From: CAVZTA01 sp963778025
Lineage (GTDB): Bacteria > Chloroflexota > Limnocylindria > Limnocylindrales > CSP1-4
Length of the DNA: 64,000 nucleotides
Assembly: GCA_963778025.1 (NCBI GenBank)
Contig: CAVZTA010000017.1
Location: 1-64,000, forward strand
Direction: 5' to 3'
A program made the translations under genes and the position numbers. Below are positions 52,995 to 62,935 of this stretch, piece by piece; position 1 is the stretch's first letter, and each line of letters begins with the position of its first letter. The notes under the pieces are model-generated. The model was not told the DNA's origin, did not search any database, and saw only the letters and a list, made by a program, of their open reading frames with translations.

Positions 52995-54068
52995 ATGGGC
53001 GAGCAGCCGGTAGGTCTCGAGCGCTGGGCCGATGATCACATGCACGGCCAGCTGAGCCGGCGGGGATTCATCCGGCGCATGGCGCTGACAGGGATGTCGT
53101 TCACCGCGATCGCCACGGTGCTCCGCTCGACCGGCGTGGCGGCTCAGAGCCCCGCTCCGGTCCCCAGTGCCACCCCACTCAAGACGGAGACGGCGCTGAC
53201 GACGCTCGGCTTCTCGCACCCGTACCCAGGGTCGGGGATCTACCGCGGCCTACGGAAGGGCCTTCGTGCCGAGGGTGACCGACTCGGCGTGGAGACGCTC
53301 GAGAGCACCGCAGAGGGTCAGGCGGACAAGCAGCTGGCCGAGATCAACACGTGGATCGACACGATCGGTGTCGAGGCGGTCTCGATCCTGAACATCAACG
53401 GCGAGGGCCTCGGGCCGACCGTCGACCACGCCCACGAGGCCGGGGTCAAGGTCATCGGCTACGCGTTCGACATCGATGGTCAGGATGGCTACAACATCTT
53501 CGACAACTACCAGGGCGCCCAGCTCGTCGCCGACGAAGCCATCAAGTGGATCAACGAGAACATCCCCGAAGGTGAGGTCGAGATGGGCCTCCTGACCCTC
53601 GACGTCATCGAGGTCGGCAAGGTCCGCGTCCACGAGACGGAGCGGCTCATCCAGGAGGCGCTGCCTCGGGTCAAGACGGTCTGGTCGGCGGAGGGGACCA
53701 ACCTGGCCGCTCCGGCCCAGGAGGCCACGCTGAGCCAGCTTCAGGCCAATCCGGACACGAAGGTCATCATCGCGATCTCCGATGATGGGCAATACGGTGC
53801 CTGGCAGGCCATGAAGCAGCTCGGCGTCGAGAAGAACATCTGGTCGGCCGGCTTCGATGGCCTCCAGGAGGTGATGGAGGCGATCGTCGCGGGCGAGCTG
53901 ATCGGGGTCACCGCATCGATCCCGCTCGTGGACATCGGCGCTGCCAACGTCTGGGTCGCGGCCAACCTCGTCGACGGGGACGAGCCCGGCTTCTTCGCGG
54001 CGCCGTACCTCCTCGTCACCAAGGACGACGCCGAGCTCGCCGCGCAGCTCATCGCCGACCAGCAATAG
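52995..54068 (+). CDS. ABC transporter sugar-binding protein (ribose type) with Tat signal
   Basis: A 357-residue extracytoplasmic solute-binding protein. The N-terminus carries a twin-arginine signal (SRRGFIRRMALTGMSFTAIA) ending near VAAQSPAP. The mature domain has the type I periplasmic-binding fold of sugar importers: AEINTWIDTIGVEAVSILNI, GVKVIGYAFDID, ATLSQLQANPDTKVIIAISDDGQ and SAGFDGLQEVMEAI. Tat export suggests folding before secretion, less common for this family. ATG at 52995 follows a strong GGAGGAG site by 7 nt. The permease and ATPase genes follow. Confidence 0.9.
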   Translation: MGEQPVGLERWADDHMHGQLSRRGFIRRMALTGMSFTAIATVLRSTGVAAQSPAPVPSATPLKTETALTTLGFSHPYPGSGIYRGLRKGLRAEGDRLGVETLESTAEGQADKQLAEINTWIDTIGVEAVSILNINGEGLGPTVDHAHEAGVKVIGYAFDIDGQDGYNIFDNYQGAQLVADEAIKWINENIPEGEVEMGLLTLDVIEVGKVRVHETERLIQEALPRVKTVWSAEGTNLAAPAQEATLSQLQANPDTKVIIAISDDGQYGAWQAMKQLGVEKNIWSAGFDGLQEVMEAIVAGELIGVTASIPLVDIGAANVWVAANLVDGDEPGFFAAPYLLVTKDDAELAAQLIADQQ

Positions 54069-54111
54069 GGCGCGATCGCCCTAGCCGTCGCCGGGGCGTT
54101 CTCTCCACCGG

Positions 54112-55194
54112 ATGACGGAACCGTCGAGCAGTCCGAAGGCCGCCCGAGCGATCGGGCGGCGGCCGGGGTGGCGCTCGTCGGGCTCATATCGCACGTTCAT
54201 CGGATGGGCCCAGCGCAACGGCCTGTTCTTCGCGCTGCTCATCCTCATCGCGATCTTCTCGGTCATCGGGAAGAACTTCCTGACCGTCGGCAACTTCACG
54301 ATCATCCTGCAGAACGTCTCGGTCGTCGGGCTCATCGCCATCCCGGGCGCGATGCTCATCCTCTCGGGGTATGTCGACCTGTCGATCGGGTCGATGGCCG
54401 TGTTCGCCGCGGTCGTCATGGGCATGTTCTTCGAGGCCGGCTGGCCGTGGTGGCTCGCGCTTCGTCGCGGGCCTCGCGACCGGGCCGCTCTGGGGAGTGC
54501 TCGCCGGATACCTGGTCAGCTACCTCGGCTTCTCGGCGATCGTCGTGACGCTCGGCGGGCTGGCCGGGTTGAAGGGCCTGGAGCTCGTGTTCTCCGACGC
54601 GTTCGTCGTCCACGACTACGGCGACATCCTCGTGTTCATCGGCAGTGGTCGGGTCATCGGGCTGCCGATGCCGGTGTGGATCTTCTTCACGGCGTTCCTC
54701 ATCGGTGCGTTCTTCTGGTACCTGACGCCCCTGGGCCGCTACATGACGGCGATCGGTGCCGATCGCCAGGCCGCTTACTCGCTCGGCATCCCGGTCAAGC
54801 GCATCGTGCTCGGGCTCTTCATCGCCTCGGCCACCTGCGCGGCCCTCGGAGGGCTGATCGAGCTCGCCAAGCTCGACGCATCGTCCCAGTCGATCGGCAA
54901 CAACATGGAGTTGCGCGTGCTGACCGCGATCCTGCTGGGCGGGGTCTCGTTCGCCGGTGGCCGCGGGTCCCTGTTCGGCGTGCTGTGGGGCGTCCTGTTC
55001 ATCGGCGTGCTCGACAACGGCCTGCTCGTCGCGCGGGTCAGTCCGTACATGGCCGCAGTTCGCGGTCGGAGTCGCGCTCGTGTTCGCCGCCGGCCTCGAC
55101 GTCCTCTACCAGCGGCTCGATCGCGCGATCGTCCCGCGAGCCGGTCGAGGAGGAAGCGACGGAGGGCGGCCAGCCGATGGCCGCGACCACGTGA
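54112..55194 (+). CDS. ABC transporter permease, RbsC type (three apparent frameshifts)
   Basis: A membrane permease of about 360 residues: FTIILQNVSVVGLIAIPGAM, LSGYVDLSIGSMAVFAA (the conserved GxxDLS signature), GFSAIVVTLGGLAGLKGLEL, IGADRQAAYSLGIPVKRI and VLTAILLGGVSFAGGRGSLFG. Three one-base insertions, near 54461 (extra T), 55053 (extra C) and 55133 (extra C), pass the frame through all three phases and back, ending at a TGA that overlaps the ATPase GTG. Such self-cancelling errors with every motif intact argue for sequencing error. It couples import to the ATPase and the binding protein on either side. Confidence 0.85.
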   Translation: MTEPSSSPKAARAIGRRPGWRSSGSYRTFIGWAQRNGLFFALLILIAIFSVIGKNFLTVGNFTIILQNVSVVGLIAIPGAMLILSGYVDLSIGSMAVFAAVVMGMFFEAGWPWWLALRRGPRDRAALGSARRIPGQLPRLLGDRRDARRAGRVEGPGARVLRRVRRPRLRRHPRVHRQWSGHRAADAGVDLLHGVPHRCVLLVPDAPGPLHDGDRCRSPGRLLARHPGQAHRARALHRLGHLRGPRRADRARQARRIVPVDRQQHGVARADRDPAGRGLVRRWPRVPVRRAVGRPVHRRARQRPARRAGQSVHGRSSRSESRSCSPPASTSSTSGSIARSSREPVEEEATEGGQPMAATT

Positions 55195-56006
55195 GCGAGC
55201 AGGCGATGACCGCCACGGTCGAGATGCCCGAGTCCGCGGACGCGCCGCCCGTCCTCGAGGTGCGAGGCGTCAGCAAGCACTTCGGGGCCGTGCGGGCGCT
55301 CCACGAGGTCAGCCTGGAGCTCCGCCGCGGCGAGGTCGTCGGCCTCGTGGGCGACAACGGCGCGGGCAAGTCGACGCTCGTCAACGTCATCTCGGGGGCG
55401 CTCCGACCGGACCGCGGCGAGATCGCGCTCGACGGCCTGACGCACGCCTTCGAGACCCCGTCGCATGCACGAGCGGCCGGCATCGAGACCGTCTACCAGT
55501 TCCTGTCGATCATCCCGACGCTCGACATCGCCGAGAACGTCTTCCTCAATCGCGAGCACTACCGCCCGGGTGCGCTCGGCCGCGTCCGGGTGATGGACAA
55601 GGCGCGCATGCGGCGAGAGGTGAGCGAGGGCTTCGAGCGGCTCGGTCTCTCGCTGCCAGCGCCATCGACGAAGGTGGGCGCGCTGTCCGGAGGCCAGCGC
55701 CAGGCGGTGGCGATCGCCCGCGCCGTGCTCTGGGGCCAGAAGATCGTGCTGCTCGACGAACCGGCCGCAGCGCTGGGTGTCAAGCAGACCGAGATCGTGC
55801 TCCAGTTCGTCGAGCGGCTGAAGCGCCAGAGCGTGGGCGTCATCTTCATCAGCCACAACATGCAGCACGTCCTGCGCGTGGCCGATCGGATCGTCGTCCT
55901 CCGACTCGGCGAGAAGGTCTATGACGGCCCGAAGGGCTCCGCGACCGCGAGCGATATCGTGGCGATGATCACCGGTGTGCGCTTCTCGATCGGAGACCAG
56001 CCATGA
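55191..56006 (+). CDS. ABC transporter ATP-binding protein, single-domain sugar importer type
   Basis: A 271-residue ATPase: Walker A VGDNGAGKSTL (about residue 53), signature LSGGQRQAVAIARA (about 164), Walker B KIVLLDEPAAALG (about 183) and switch His in FISHNMQHV. Most ribose-type importers have a double ATPase; this is the single-domain, FrcA-like version, presumably a homodimer. Start GTG overlaps the permease stop and its stop overlaps the aminotransferase ATG (ATGA), so four genes are coupled. Confidence 0.92.
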   Translation: MSEQAMTATVEMPESADAPPVLEVRGVSKHFGAVRALHEVSLELRRGEVVGLVGDNGAGKSTLVNVISGALRPDRGEIALDGLTHAFETPSHARAAGIETVYQFLSIIPTLDIAENVFLNREHYRPGALGRVRVMDKARMRREVSEGFERLGLSLPAPSTKVGALSGGQRQAVAIARAVLWGQKIVLLDEPAAALGVKQTEIVLQFVERLKRQSVGVIFISHNMQHVLRVADRIVVLRLGEKVYDGPKGSATASDIVAMITGVRFSIGDQP

Positions 56007-57323
56007 CATCGATCCCGGCGCTCGATCCGGCCCTTGGGTCGATGAGCGCCGCCCAGTCCGAGCTCGTGCGTCGTGCGCGGACCGTCCTGCCCGGAGGCAC
56101 GAGCAACAGCGGGGTGCTGCCGCCCGACACCGCGTTCATCGTCGAGCGCGGCGAAGGCGCGGACCTCATCGACGTCGACGGCCGCCGGATCGCGGACTTC
56201 GTCCTCGGAGGCGGTCCTCTCGTCCTCGGCCACGGTCACCCGCTGATCGTGGAGGCCGTCGCTCGCGCGATGGCGGACGGCGGCCACCACTTCGCGCCCC
56301 ATCGCCGCGCGATCGAGCTCGCCGAGCGGATCTGCGCGCTCGTGCCGTCGGCCGAGATGGTCAGGTTCACCGCGAGCGGCTCCGAAGCCACCTTCCATGC
56401 GCTCCGCCTCGCGCGTGCCGTGACCGGCCGCCCCGGCATCGTGAAGTTCGACGGTGGCTACCACGGGCATCACGACCTGGGCAGCTGGTCGTTCGAGTGG
56501 ACCCCGGGTCAGCCACCCGTGCCGACGCCGGAGTCAGCCGGCATCCAGGCGGGACTCGAGGACGACATCGTCGCCCTGCCGTTCAATGACCCAGAGGCGG
56601 TGGCCAGGCTCCTCGCCGCGCAGCCGACGCGCTTCGCGGCCGTCATCCTCGAGCCGATCCAGCGGGCGATCCCGGCCACGCCCGAGTTCCTGCAGGCCGT
56701 GCGCGACGCGTGCACGCGGACCGGGACGGTGCTCATCTTCGACGAGATCGTCACGGGCTTTCGCAGCGCGCCGGGTGGCGCCCAGGAGGCGATGGGCGTC
56801 ACGCCCGATCTCACGACGCTCGGCAAGGCGCTGGGTGGCGGCGTGCCGATCGCCGCGCTCGCGGGTCGCCGCGACCTCATGGAGCACCTCGACCCGTCAC
56901 GAGATCGCGTGGCGCGCAGCTTCCATTGCGGCACGTTCAATGGCTACCTCCTCGGCGTCGAGGCGGCCCATGCGACGCTCGACCTCCTCGTCGACGGCGG
57001 TGGCATCGCTGAGCTCGATCGGCTGAGCCGTCGCGCCGGCGACGCCCTGCGCCGTGCCTTTGCGGACGTCGGCGTACCCGTCGTGGTGCTCGACGGATCC
57101 GGCCTGTTCCAGCACTACTTCGGCGAGGGGCCGATCCGGCGAGCCTCCGACGTCCGCGCCACGGACCACGAGGCGCTCGTCCGATGGCACCACGAGCTCC
57201 TCGCGCTTGGGCGTCTACAAGCTGGAGGCCAAGGGCTACGTGAGCCTGGTCCACGAGGACCGCCACTTCGAGGCCCTCGAGGAGGCGGCCAGCGAGGCGG
57301 TCCGGCGGACCCGGCCCGGCTGA
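56003..57323 (+). CDS. Class III PLP aminotransferase, glutamate-1-semialdehyde-aminotransferase-like (one frameshift)
   Basis: About 440 residues. VLPGGTSNSGVLPPDTAF, MVRFTASGSEATFHALRLAR (phosphate cup), IVKFDGGYHGHHD, VLIFDEIVTGFR and the PLP lysine at about 273 in TLGKALGGG identify the fold shared by GSA aminomutase and omega-aminotransferases. Its place directly behind a sugar importer points to a catabolic transamination rather than heme synthesis. The frame breaks at about 57207 (extra T in GCGCTTGGG); corrected, the end reads GVYKLEAKGYVSLVHEDRHFEA to RTRPG. It is convergent with the cupin gene. Confidence 0.85.
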
Positions 57324-57348
57324 CGATGGTGGCTTGGTCGGCGTTCCC

Positions 57349-57750
57349 TCAGGAGCGAGTCTCGGGAGACGGCGGCGTCGGCTTCGCGGGCGGCGGTTCG
57401 CCGGGCGTCCACGGGACGACGATCGTGTCGCTCGGGTCGTACGGCACCCGCACGAAGAACGCCCGCCAGTCGGTCTCGCCCTCGTTGCGGAAGTAGTGCA
57501 TCTCCAGCGGGTCGCAGCGGTGGAAGTCCCCGGGCCGGAGGGTGAAGCGCTCCCGGCAGTCGCTCCACAGCGTGACCTCACCCTCCAGGGTGAAGAACGA
57601 GTTCTCCGAGTGGGCGTGATAGTGGTTCCGGTAGTCGTCGCCGGGTCGCAGGAGGATGACGCCGAGGTCGCAGAAGGGTCCGCGCGAGAGGTAGCCCGGT
57701 CCGTGCGTACCGTGCTTGTAGACGAGATCGGCGACCTGGTTCCTCTGCAT
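57349..57750 (-). CDS. Cupin-domain protein
   Basis: A 133-residue single cupin. Motif 1 HYHAHSENSFFTLEGE and motif 2 LRPGDFHRCDPLEMHYFRN supply His and Glu metal ligands. Such proteins next to sugar kinases are often sugar or sugar-acid isomerases or epimerases, but this is not demonstrated. ATG follows a GAGGAG site. It lies 9 bp behind the FGGY kinase on the same strand. Confidence 0.8.
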   Translation of the reverse strand: MQRNQVADLVYKHGTHGPGYLSRGPFCDLGVILLRPGDDYRNHYHAHSENSFFTLEGEVTLWSDCRERFTLRPGDFHRCDPLEMHYFRNEGETDWRAFFVRVPYDPSDTIVVPWTPGEPPPAKPTPPSPETRS

Positions 57751-57759
57751 CTCGGCTCC

Positions 57760-59339
57760 TCAGCTGGCCGGCTTCCAGACCGGCGTCGTGATCCCATCGG
57801 TGGCGAGGTCCCGCTGCGCGATGGCGGCGGCATGCCAGCGAGCGGCGATCTCCCGATACGCATCGTGCGCGACCGGGTCGGGCTCGAATCGACGGTCGAA
57901 CCTGGCCATCGCGTCCGCTGCGGCCGAGAGGTCGCGGTACCAACCGGCCGCGACGGCCGCGCAGGCTGCCGCACCGACCGTCGACGCCTCTGGGGTCGCC
58001 GAGCGCACGACGATCCGGCCGGTCACGTCGGCGAGGGTCTGGCAGGCGAGCATCGCTGCGGCTCGCGCCGCCCGCGACCGAGATCGGTCCGCCGTCCAGT
58101 TGGTCGGCTGTCGTCCCCTCGGTGATGACGTCGAGATTCGCCGCGACCGCGAAGCATCCTGCTTCGACGATCGCACGGTATGCGGCGGGCCGCGCGGACT
58201 CGGCATCTGCCAGCGAGAAGCCGATCAGCGACGGCGCGGCGGGCGCCCAGTCCGGCCGTGTCATCGGCAGGCCGCCGAAAGCGAGGACGCCGCCCGATCC
58301 CGCTGGGAGCGGCCCCAGCGGCAGCACCGAGGCGCGCGTGCGCCTCCGATCCGCTCGCCTCGCGCCCGCCCTCGGTGGCGAACGCGCGCACGAACCAGTC
58401 GAGGAACGACCCGGCGCTCCAGGCGATCGCGTCGGCTTGCCATCGGGCGCGCACCGCGTGGGCGATGACTCGGTATCGCGCCTGGGAGTCCGGCACGGGA
58501 CGCTCGAGCGTCGACACGGACTGCCAGTTGGAACCCATGATGACCGCGCGATCCCCGGCGCCACGCAGTCCGAGCCCGGCCGCCGCGACCTGGGTATCGC
58601 CGCCGCCGGCAGCGACGGGGATCCCGACCCGCAGGCCGAGGCGCTGGCTCATCGCCGCGGAGACGGCACCGGCCACGTCGCCACCCTCGGCGAGCGACGA
58701 CAGCCACGCCGCGAACCGCTCGTCACCGGGCTCGTACCAGGGCGTCCCGTCCAACGCGGCCCATGTCCGGGTGCCGTTGTCGAGCAGTCCCGTGGTCGAG
58801 GCGTTCGAGACCGAGGCTCGAGCGTCGGTGCCATCGAGACGATGCGCCAGCCAGGCATCGATCGTGAGCAGCCGCGTGGTGCGATCCGCGACCGCGGGCC
58901 GGTTCCGGGCGACCCACCGCAGCCTGGGCAGGGCCGCGAGCGCGACCTTCTGGCCCGTCGCGGCGTGGAAGTCTGGCTCCGCGGCCAGCATCGTGCGGAC
59001 CTCGTCGCGGGCACGGGCATCGCCGCTCCCGACGGCCCAGAGGACCGCGCCCGACTGGTCCAGGAGCACGAATGCGCCGCGGACGCTCGTCGCAGCCACG
59101 GCCCGGACATCGATCGCCGCCTTGTCGGAGAGGACCTCGACGATCGCGTCGTCCAGGTGCGCCGCCATGGCATCGACCGGCAGGTCCTGCGAGCCGTCGC
59201 GCGACACGGGCATCTCCCAGGTCCGGGCGGCTCGCGCCACGATCCGCCCATCGGGTGCGACGAGGCTCGCGCGACCGCTCCCCGTCCCGGCGTCGAGGAC
59301 GAGGACGGTCTCCGTGGGGTCGCGCTCCATCGCCGCCAT
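57760..59339 (-). CDS. FGGY-family carbohydrate kinase (two frameshifts)
   Basis: About 525 residues of the sugar/polyol kinase superfamily. The N-terminal phosphate-1 loop is VLVLDAGTGSGRASLVAPDG; then DAWLAHRLDGT and SNASTTGLLD; the second domain has VAAGGGDTQVAAAGLGL and SAGSFLDWFVRAF. Extra bases near 58340 (before ASVLPLGPLPAGSGG) and near 58070 (before RAAAMLACQTLADVTG) shift the frame; the ATP-domain end AVAAGWYRDLSAAADAM is intact. Substrate not predictable; the cluster suggests a ketose, polyol or sugar acid. It is divergent from the GntR gene across only 23 bp. Confidence 0.85.
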
Positions 59340-59362
59340 GACACCACACCGGCGGTCTCGGC

Positions 59363-60124
59363 ATGGTGACCGCGCAGACGGCCGTGGCGCCGGACCCTGG
59401 GATCGACCGCCGGTCGGGGACGCCGCTCTGGTTCCAGCTCCGGGCGATCCTCCACCGAGGCATCGATGAAGGCGACGTCCCGACCGACGGCCGCCTGCCG
59501 TCGGAAGCCGAGCTCTGTCGCCGATACCACGTGTCGCGTACCGTCGTCCGCGAGGCCCTCGCGAAGCTCGTCGCCGAGGGCCGGATCTACAAGATCAAGG
59601 GCAAGGGAGCATTCGTCGCCCGGCGCAAGTCCGAAGAGGAGTTCGTGGGCACGACGATGGGCCTTTGGGAGGAGCTGCTCACGAAGGGTCACGATGTGCA
59701 GACCCGGGTCCTCGTCCAGGAGCTCGACGCGCCGACCGACCGCGAGCGGGCGGCCCTGCGCCTCGGCGCGGATGAAGCGGTCGTCCGGATCAGGCGCGTG
59801 TACGTCGTGGACGGCAGTCCGACGATCAAGGTCGACACCGCGCTGCCTGCCGCGCTCGTGCCTGGCCTCGAGCGCGCACCACTCGAGAACCGGTCGCTGT
59901 ACGCCACCGTCCGCCAGCGATACGGGCTCCGACCCGAGCGAGCGGAGCGATGGATCGAGGCGGCGCTGCCGGACCGCGGGGATGCGGAGCTGCTCGGCGT
60001 GACGACACGGACCCCGCTCATCGCGATCGAGTCGATCGCGTCGACCGCGACCGGCGTCCCGATGGAGTACTACGTGGCGCTCCATCGCACCGACACGACG
60101 CGACTCCATGTCGTCGGGCGCTAG
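59363..60124 (+). CDS. GntR-family regulator, HutC/UTRA type
   Basis: A 253-residue repressor-like protein. The winged HTH covers residues ~18-85 (LWFQLRAILHRGIDEGDVP, LPSEAELCRRYHVSRTVVREAL, IYKIKGKGAFVA). The UTRA effector domain follows, with VVRIRRVYVVDGSPTIKVDT and PLIAIESIASTATGVPMEYY, which binds small molecules, often sugars. Divergent from the FGGY kinase and upstream of the hydrolase gene, it probably controls this locus; the TGT-N4-ACA sites near 52.9 kb are candidate targets. Confidence 0.92.
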   Translation: MVTAQTAVAPDPGIDRRSGTPLWFQLRAILHRGIDEGDVPTDGRLPSEAELCRRYHVSRTVVREALAKLVAEGRIYKIKGKGAFVARRKSEEEFVGTTMGLWEELLTKGHDVQTRVLVQELDAPTDRERAALRLGADEAVVRIRRVYVVDGSPTIKVDTALPAALVPGLERAPLENRSLYATVRQRYGLRPERAERWIEAALPDRGDAELLGVTTRTPLIAIESIASTATGVPMEYYVALHRTDTTRLHVVGR

Positions 60125-60137
60125 GGAGGATCGACTG

Positions 60138-62328
60138 ATGGCACCCGACTGGGTACGCACCGCCACGGCCGCTCTTCACGACGCTCGGCCCGAACGTGCC
60201 CTGGACGCGGGCGTCGATCGACGCGCGCGTGGCTGCCGCGGCCGACGACGGCTGCGACACGATCATGGCGTTCGTCCAGGACGAGGGCTACGCGCTCTGG
60301 CCGAGCCGGCATGCGCCAGTCGCCCCCCGGGCGCAGGGCGTCGACCTGGTCGCGGAATGGGTGACGAGCACGCACGAGGCCGGCCTCCGATTCGTCGCGC
60401 AGTGGATGGGCGTCCACGTGCAGACGGTCCAGGCGACGCGCCACCCGAGCTGGCTCCAACGCGACGCGAGCGGGACGGCGACCGCGGCGATGTGCCTGAA
60501 CTCACCGTTCGGCGATGCGCTGGCCGGGCAGGTCCGCGAGGTCGTGGGGTCCTACCCGGTCGACGGCATCTACTTCGACGGGATCTATGCCCGCGCCGGA
60601 GGCTGTCGCTGTGACGGGTGTCTCGCGCGGTTCGAGGAGCTCACGGGACGCCGGCTCGAGCGTTCCGCTGACTTCACCGAGCGGGGCGGCCGCGCCGGCC
60701 AGCATTGGCTGGAGTTCGGTTCGGGTGGGGGCGTCGAGGAGGCCGATGAGACGGCGTTCCGATTCGGGACCGTGACCGGCTACATGGCTCGGATCGCATC
60801 GATCGTCCGGCAGGCCAGGCCGGAGACCGCGATCATCCTCGACACGCATGGTCTCGGAGGGGCGTTCTGGCCGAACGCCCAGGACCCCGAAGCGTTGCGG
60901 CCGTTCGTCGATGCCTTCGCGTTCGAGTGCTACCCCGATCAGGTGCTCGAACCCCTCTGGCACGCGGCCTACGAGGCCGACCTGCTGGCGGCGGAGGGTC
61001 GCCGGCCCCTGTGGATGCTGCGATGGATCGCGCGCGATCCGGACGCGGACCTCGTCAGCGTCCCGCCGGCGACGGTGGATGCGCAGATCGCGAGCGCCCT
61101 GATCACCGAGGCACGCCCGACGATCGTGGAGATGAACCTCTATGCCGTCGACCGGTCGCTGGGGCCCACGGTCGCGCGCGGCATGGAGGCGGCACGTCGG
61201 CTCGACACGTGGCGAACGGATGCCGAGCGGCTCGGTTGGGCCGCGGTCCTCTCCTCGGCAGAGACCCGGCGGACGGCGACCGCGGCCGGACGCTCGAGGC
61301 GGGCGTTCGACCCGCTGGCCGGGGCGTGGCTCACGCTCTCCGAGGCCCACCTGCCGGTGGGATTCGTCACCGACCGAGCGCTACGATCGCCGGCGAACTC
61401 CCGGCGGGGACCGCGGTCGTCGTGGTGCCGGACGTCGCCACGCTGGGACCGGAGCTCACCGATGCGATCCTCCGGATGGTCGAGGACGATGGGCTCGGTC
61501 TCGTCGCGACGTATCGCACGGGCTCCGCGCGACAGCGACGGCCTGCTGGACCGGCTCGGGATCGAGCATGCGGGCATCGGACACCGCGCCGGACGGATCG
61601 GAACCGAGTCGATCGGCGGTCGAGAGCTCGTCAACTTCCTCTCGCTCGAAGGCGGGCACCCGATCACCGCCGGCCTCGCGGATCGACCGCTGTCGTACGC
61701 CGGCGGGTTCCTGCGGCTGACCGAGGTGGAAGGCTCGGTCCTCGGCGCGATCCACGACTCCGACTTCACCGCGATGGACGGCGAGCGATGGTTCGGTTGG
61801 TATCGAGGCGATCCCTCGTCGCCGGCCGGTGTCGCGATCGAACGCGGGCGAGGGCGAGTCGTGTACTGGTCGATGCCGCTCGAGACGATCTTCTTCCGCC
61901 AGGGTCGCCCCGAGATGGCGGCATTGCTCGCAGCATCGTGCCGGTGGGCGGCGCGCGAGGCCCCGACGGTCGAGGTCGACGCTCCCGTGACCGTCGGCGT
62001 GCGGTCGTGGCGCGGGCCGAACGGGACGGTCGTCGTCCTGGCCAACCGCACCACCAACGATCTCTACGCCATCGGCACCGGCGTGGCCGTCGGAGCTGCC
62101 ACCAGCTCCGGTGCCGGTGCCGGCAGCGGTGAGTCGACCCTGCGGTCGCAGCTGCCGCGCGAGATCATCCCGATCGCGGACGTCGTCGTCGAGTTGGCGT
62201 GGGAGGGTCCGGAGCCGCCGACCGTCGAGACGACGTCGGGCGTCCCCGCTCAGGTCACGGTCTCGGATGGTCGGGCGCGGGTCTCGCTCTCACGCCTCGG
62301 CGCCTACGAGGCGATCCTCATCAGCTAG
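60138..62328 (+). CDS. GHL6-like putative glycoside hydrolase with beta-galactosidase trimerisation-like region (three frameshifts)
   Basis: About 730 residues. The N-terminal TIM-barrel-like domain resembles hypothetical glycoside hydrolase family GHL6: DTIMAFVQDEGYALWP, VAQWMGVHVQ, and the signature DGIYFDGIYARAGGCRCDGC, where DxxFD is the putative catalytic segment and the cysteines may bind metal. AFAFECYPDQ and RPLWMLRWIARDP follow. The C-terminal part (VVVVPDVATLGPELTDAIL, ALLAASCRWAAREAP) resembles the glutamine-amidotransferase-like trimerisation domain of GH42 enzymes. Frame changes lie at about 60160-60180, 61383 and 61515. SD GGGAGGAT precedes ATG 60138. No signal peptide; likely cytoplasmic. 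Confidence 0.7.
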
Positions 62329-62478
62329 CCGGTCCTGCCGAGGGACGGGGCCCAGTGTTGCCCCGGCGCCTTCGGATTCGGCGGGCCGATCGCAGAGGTG
62401 CGGTCTGGAGGAGTCGGCGATCGGTACTTTCGTGACCGCTCCCCTGACCACGCTCCCACCACCTCACAGGAGATCCCG

Positions 62479-62844
62479 ATGCGCGGAACGATCCTCACGG
62501 CATCGCACTTCTACCTCACCGGCGCCATCTGGTTCGCCGTCTACGTCGGGGCGACGACGGGCTACGTCCGATTCATCGATCTGGCGCTCGGGGCTCTCGG
62601 TGTCGATGCGCTGCTGCAGAGCGTCGTCCTCATGGCCATGGGCGTGACGACCGCCAGCGCCGCTGCCTGGCTCGCCTGGACGACGCGTTCGTCACGACTA
62701 CCGCGCGCCGGTCAGCATGCATCGGTCTGCCCCCGCCCTCGACCTGGCCTGAGCTTCCTGGCGGTCGATCGACTCGCCTTGAGAGGCGATCCAGGGTTCC
62801 ACCCGCTGCCGAACTGCGCGATCGCTGACGTTCCGTTTCGGTAG
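62479..62844 (+). CDS. Small membrane protein, hypothetical
   Basis: ATG after an AGGAGAT site encodes 122 residues. The first ~70 hold two or three hydrophobic segments (FYLTGAIWFAVYVGATTGYV; LLQSVVLMAMGVTTASAAAWLAW). The last ~50 are arginine- and proline-rich and look like out-of-frame translation; given the high frameshift rate here, the true end may be near 62690. No family recognised. Confidence 0.5.
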   Translation: MRGTILTASHFYLTGAIWFAVYVGATTGYVRFIDLALGALGVDALLQSVVLMAMGVTTASAAAWLAWTTRSSRLPRAGQHASVCPRPRPGLSFLAVDRLALRGDPGFHPLPNCAIADVPFR

Positions 62845-62935
62845 CCTGACGCCCGAGCCGGTCGCCTGGGAGGCGAGGGCGCCTCGGGTGGCGGGGCCGT
62901 CTGTCGAAGGGCAGACGCGCGAATGGAGGGCCGGG

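Noticed and set aside
62845..62935. Riboswitch in the leader of the delta-60 repeat gene
   Set aside because: Several small GC stems are present but they match no consensus that I know.
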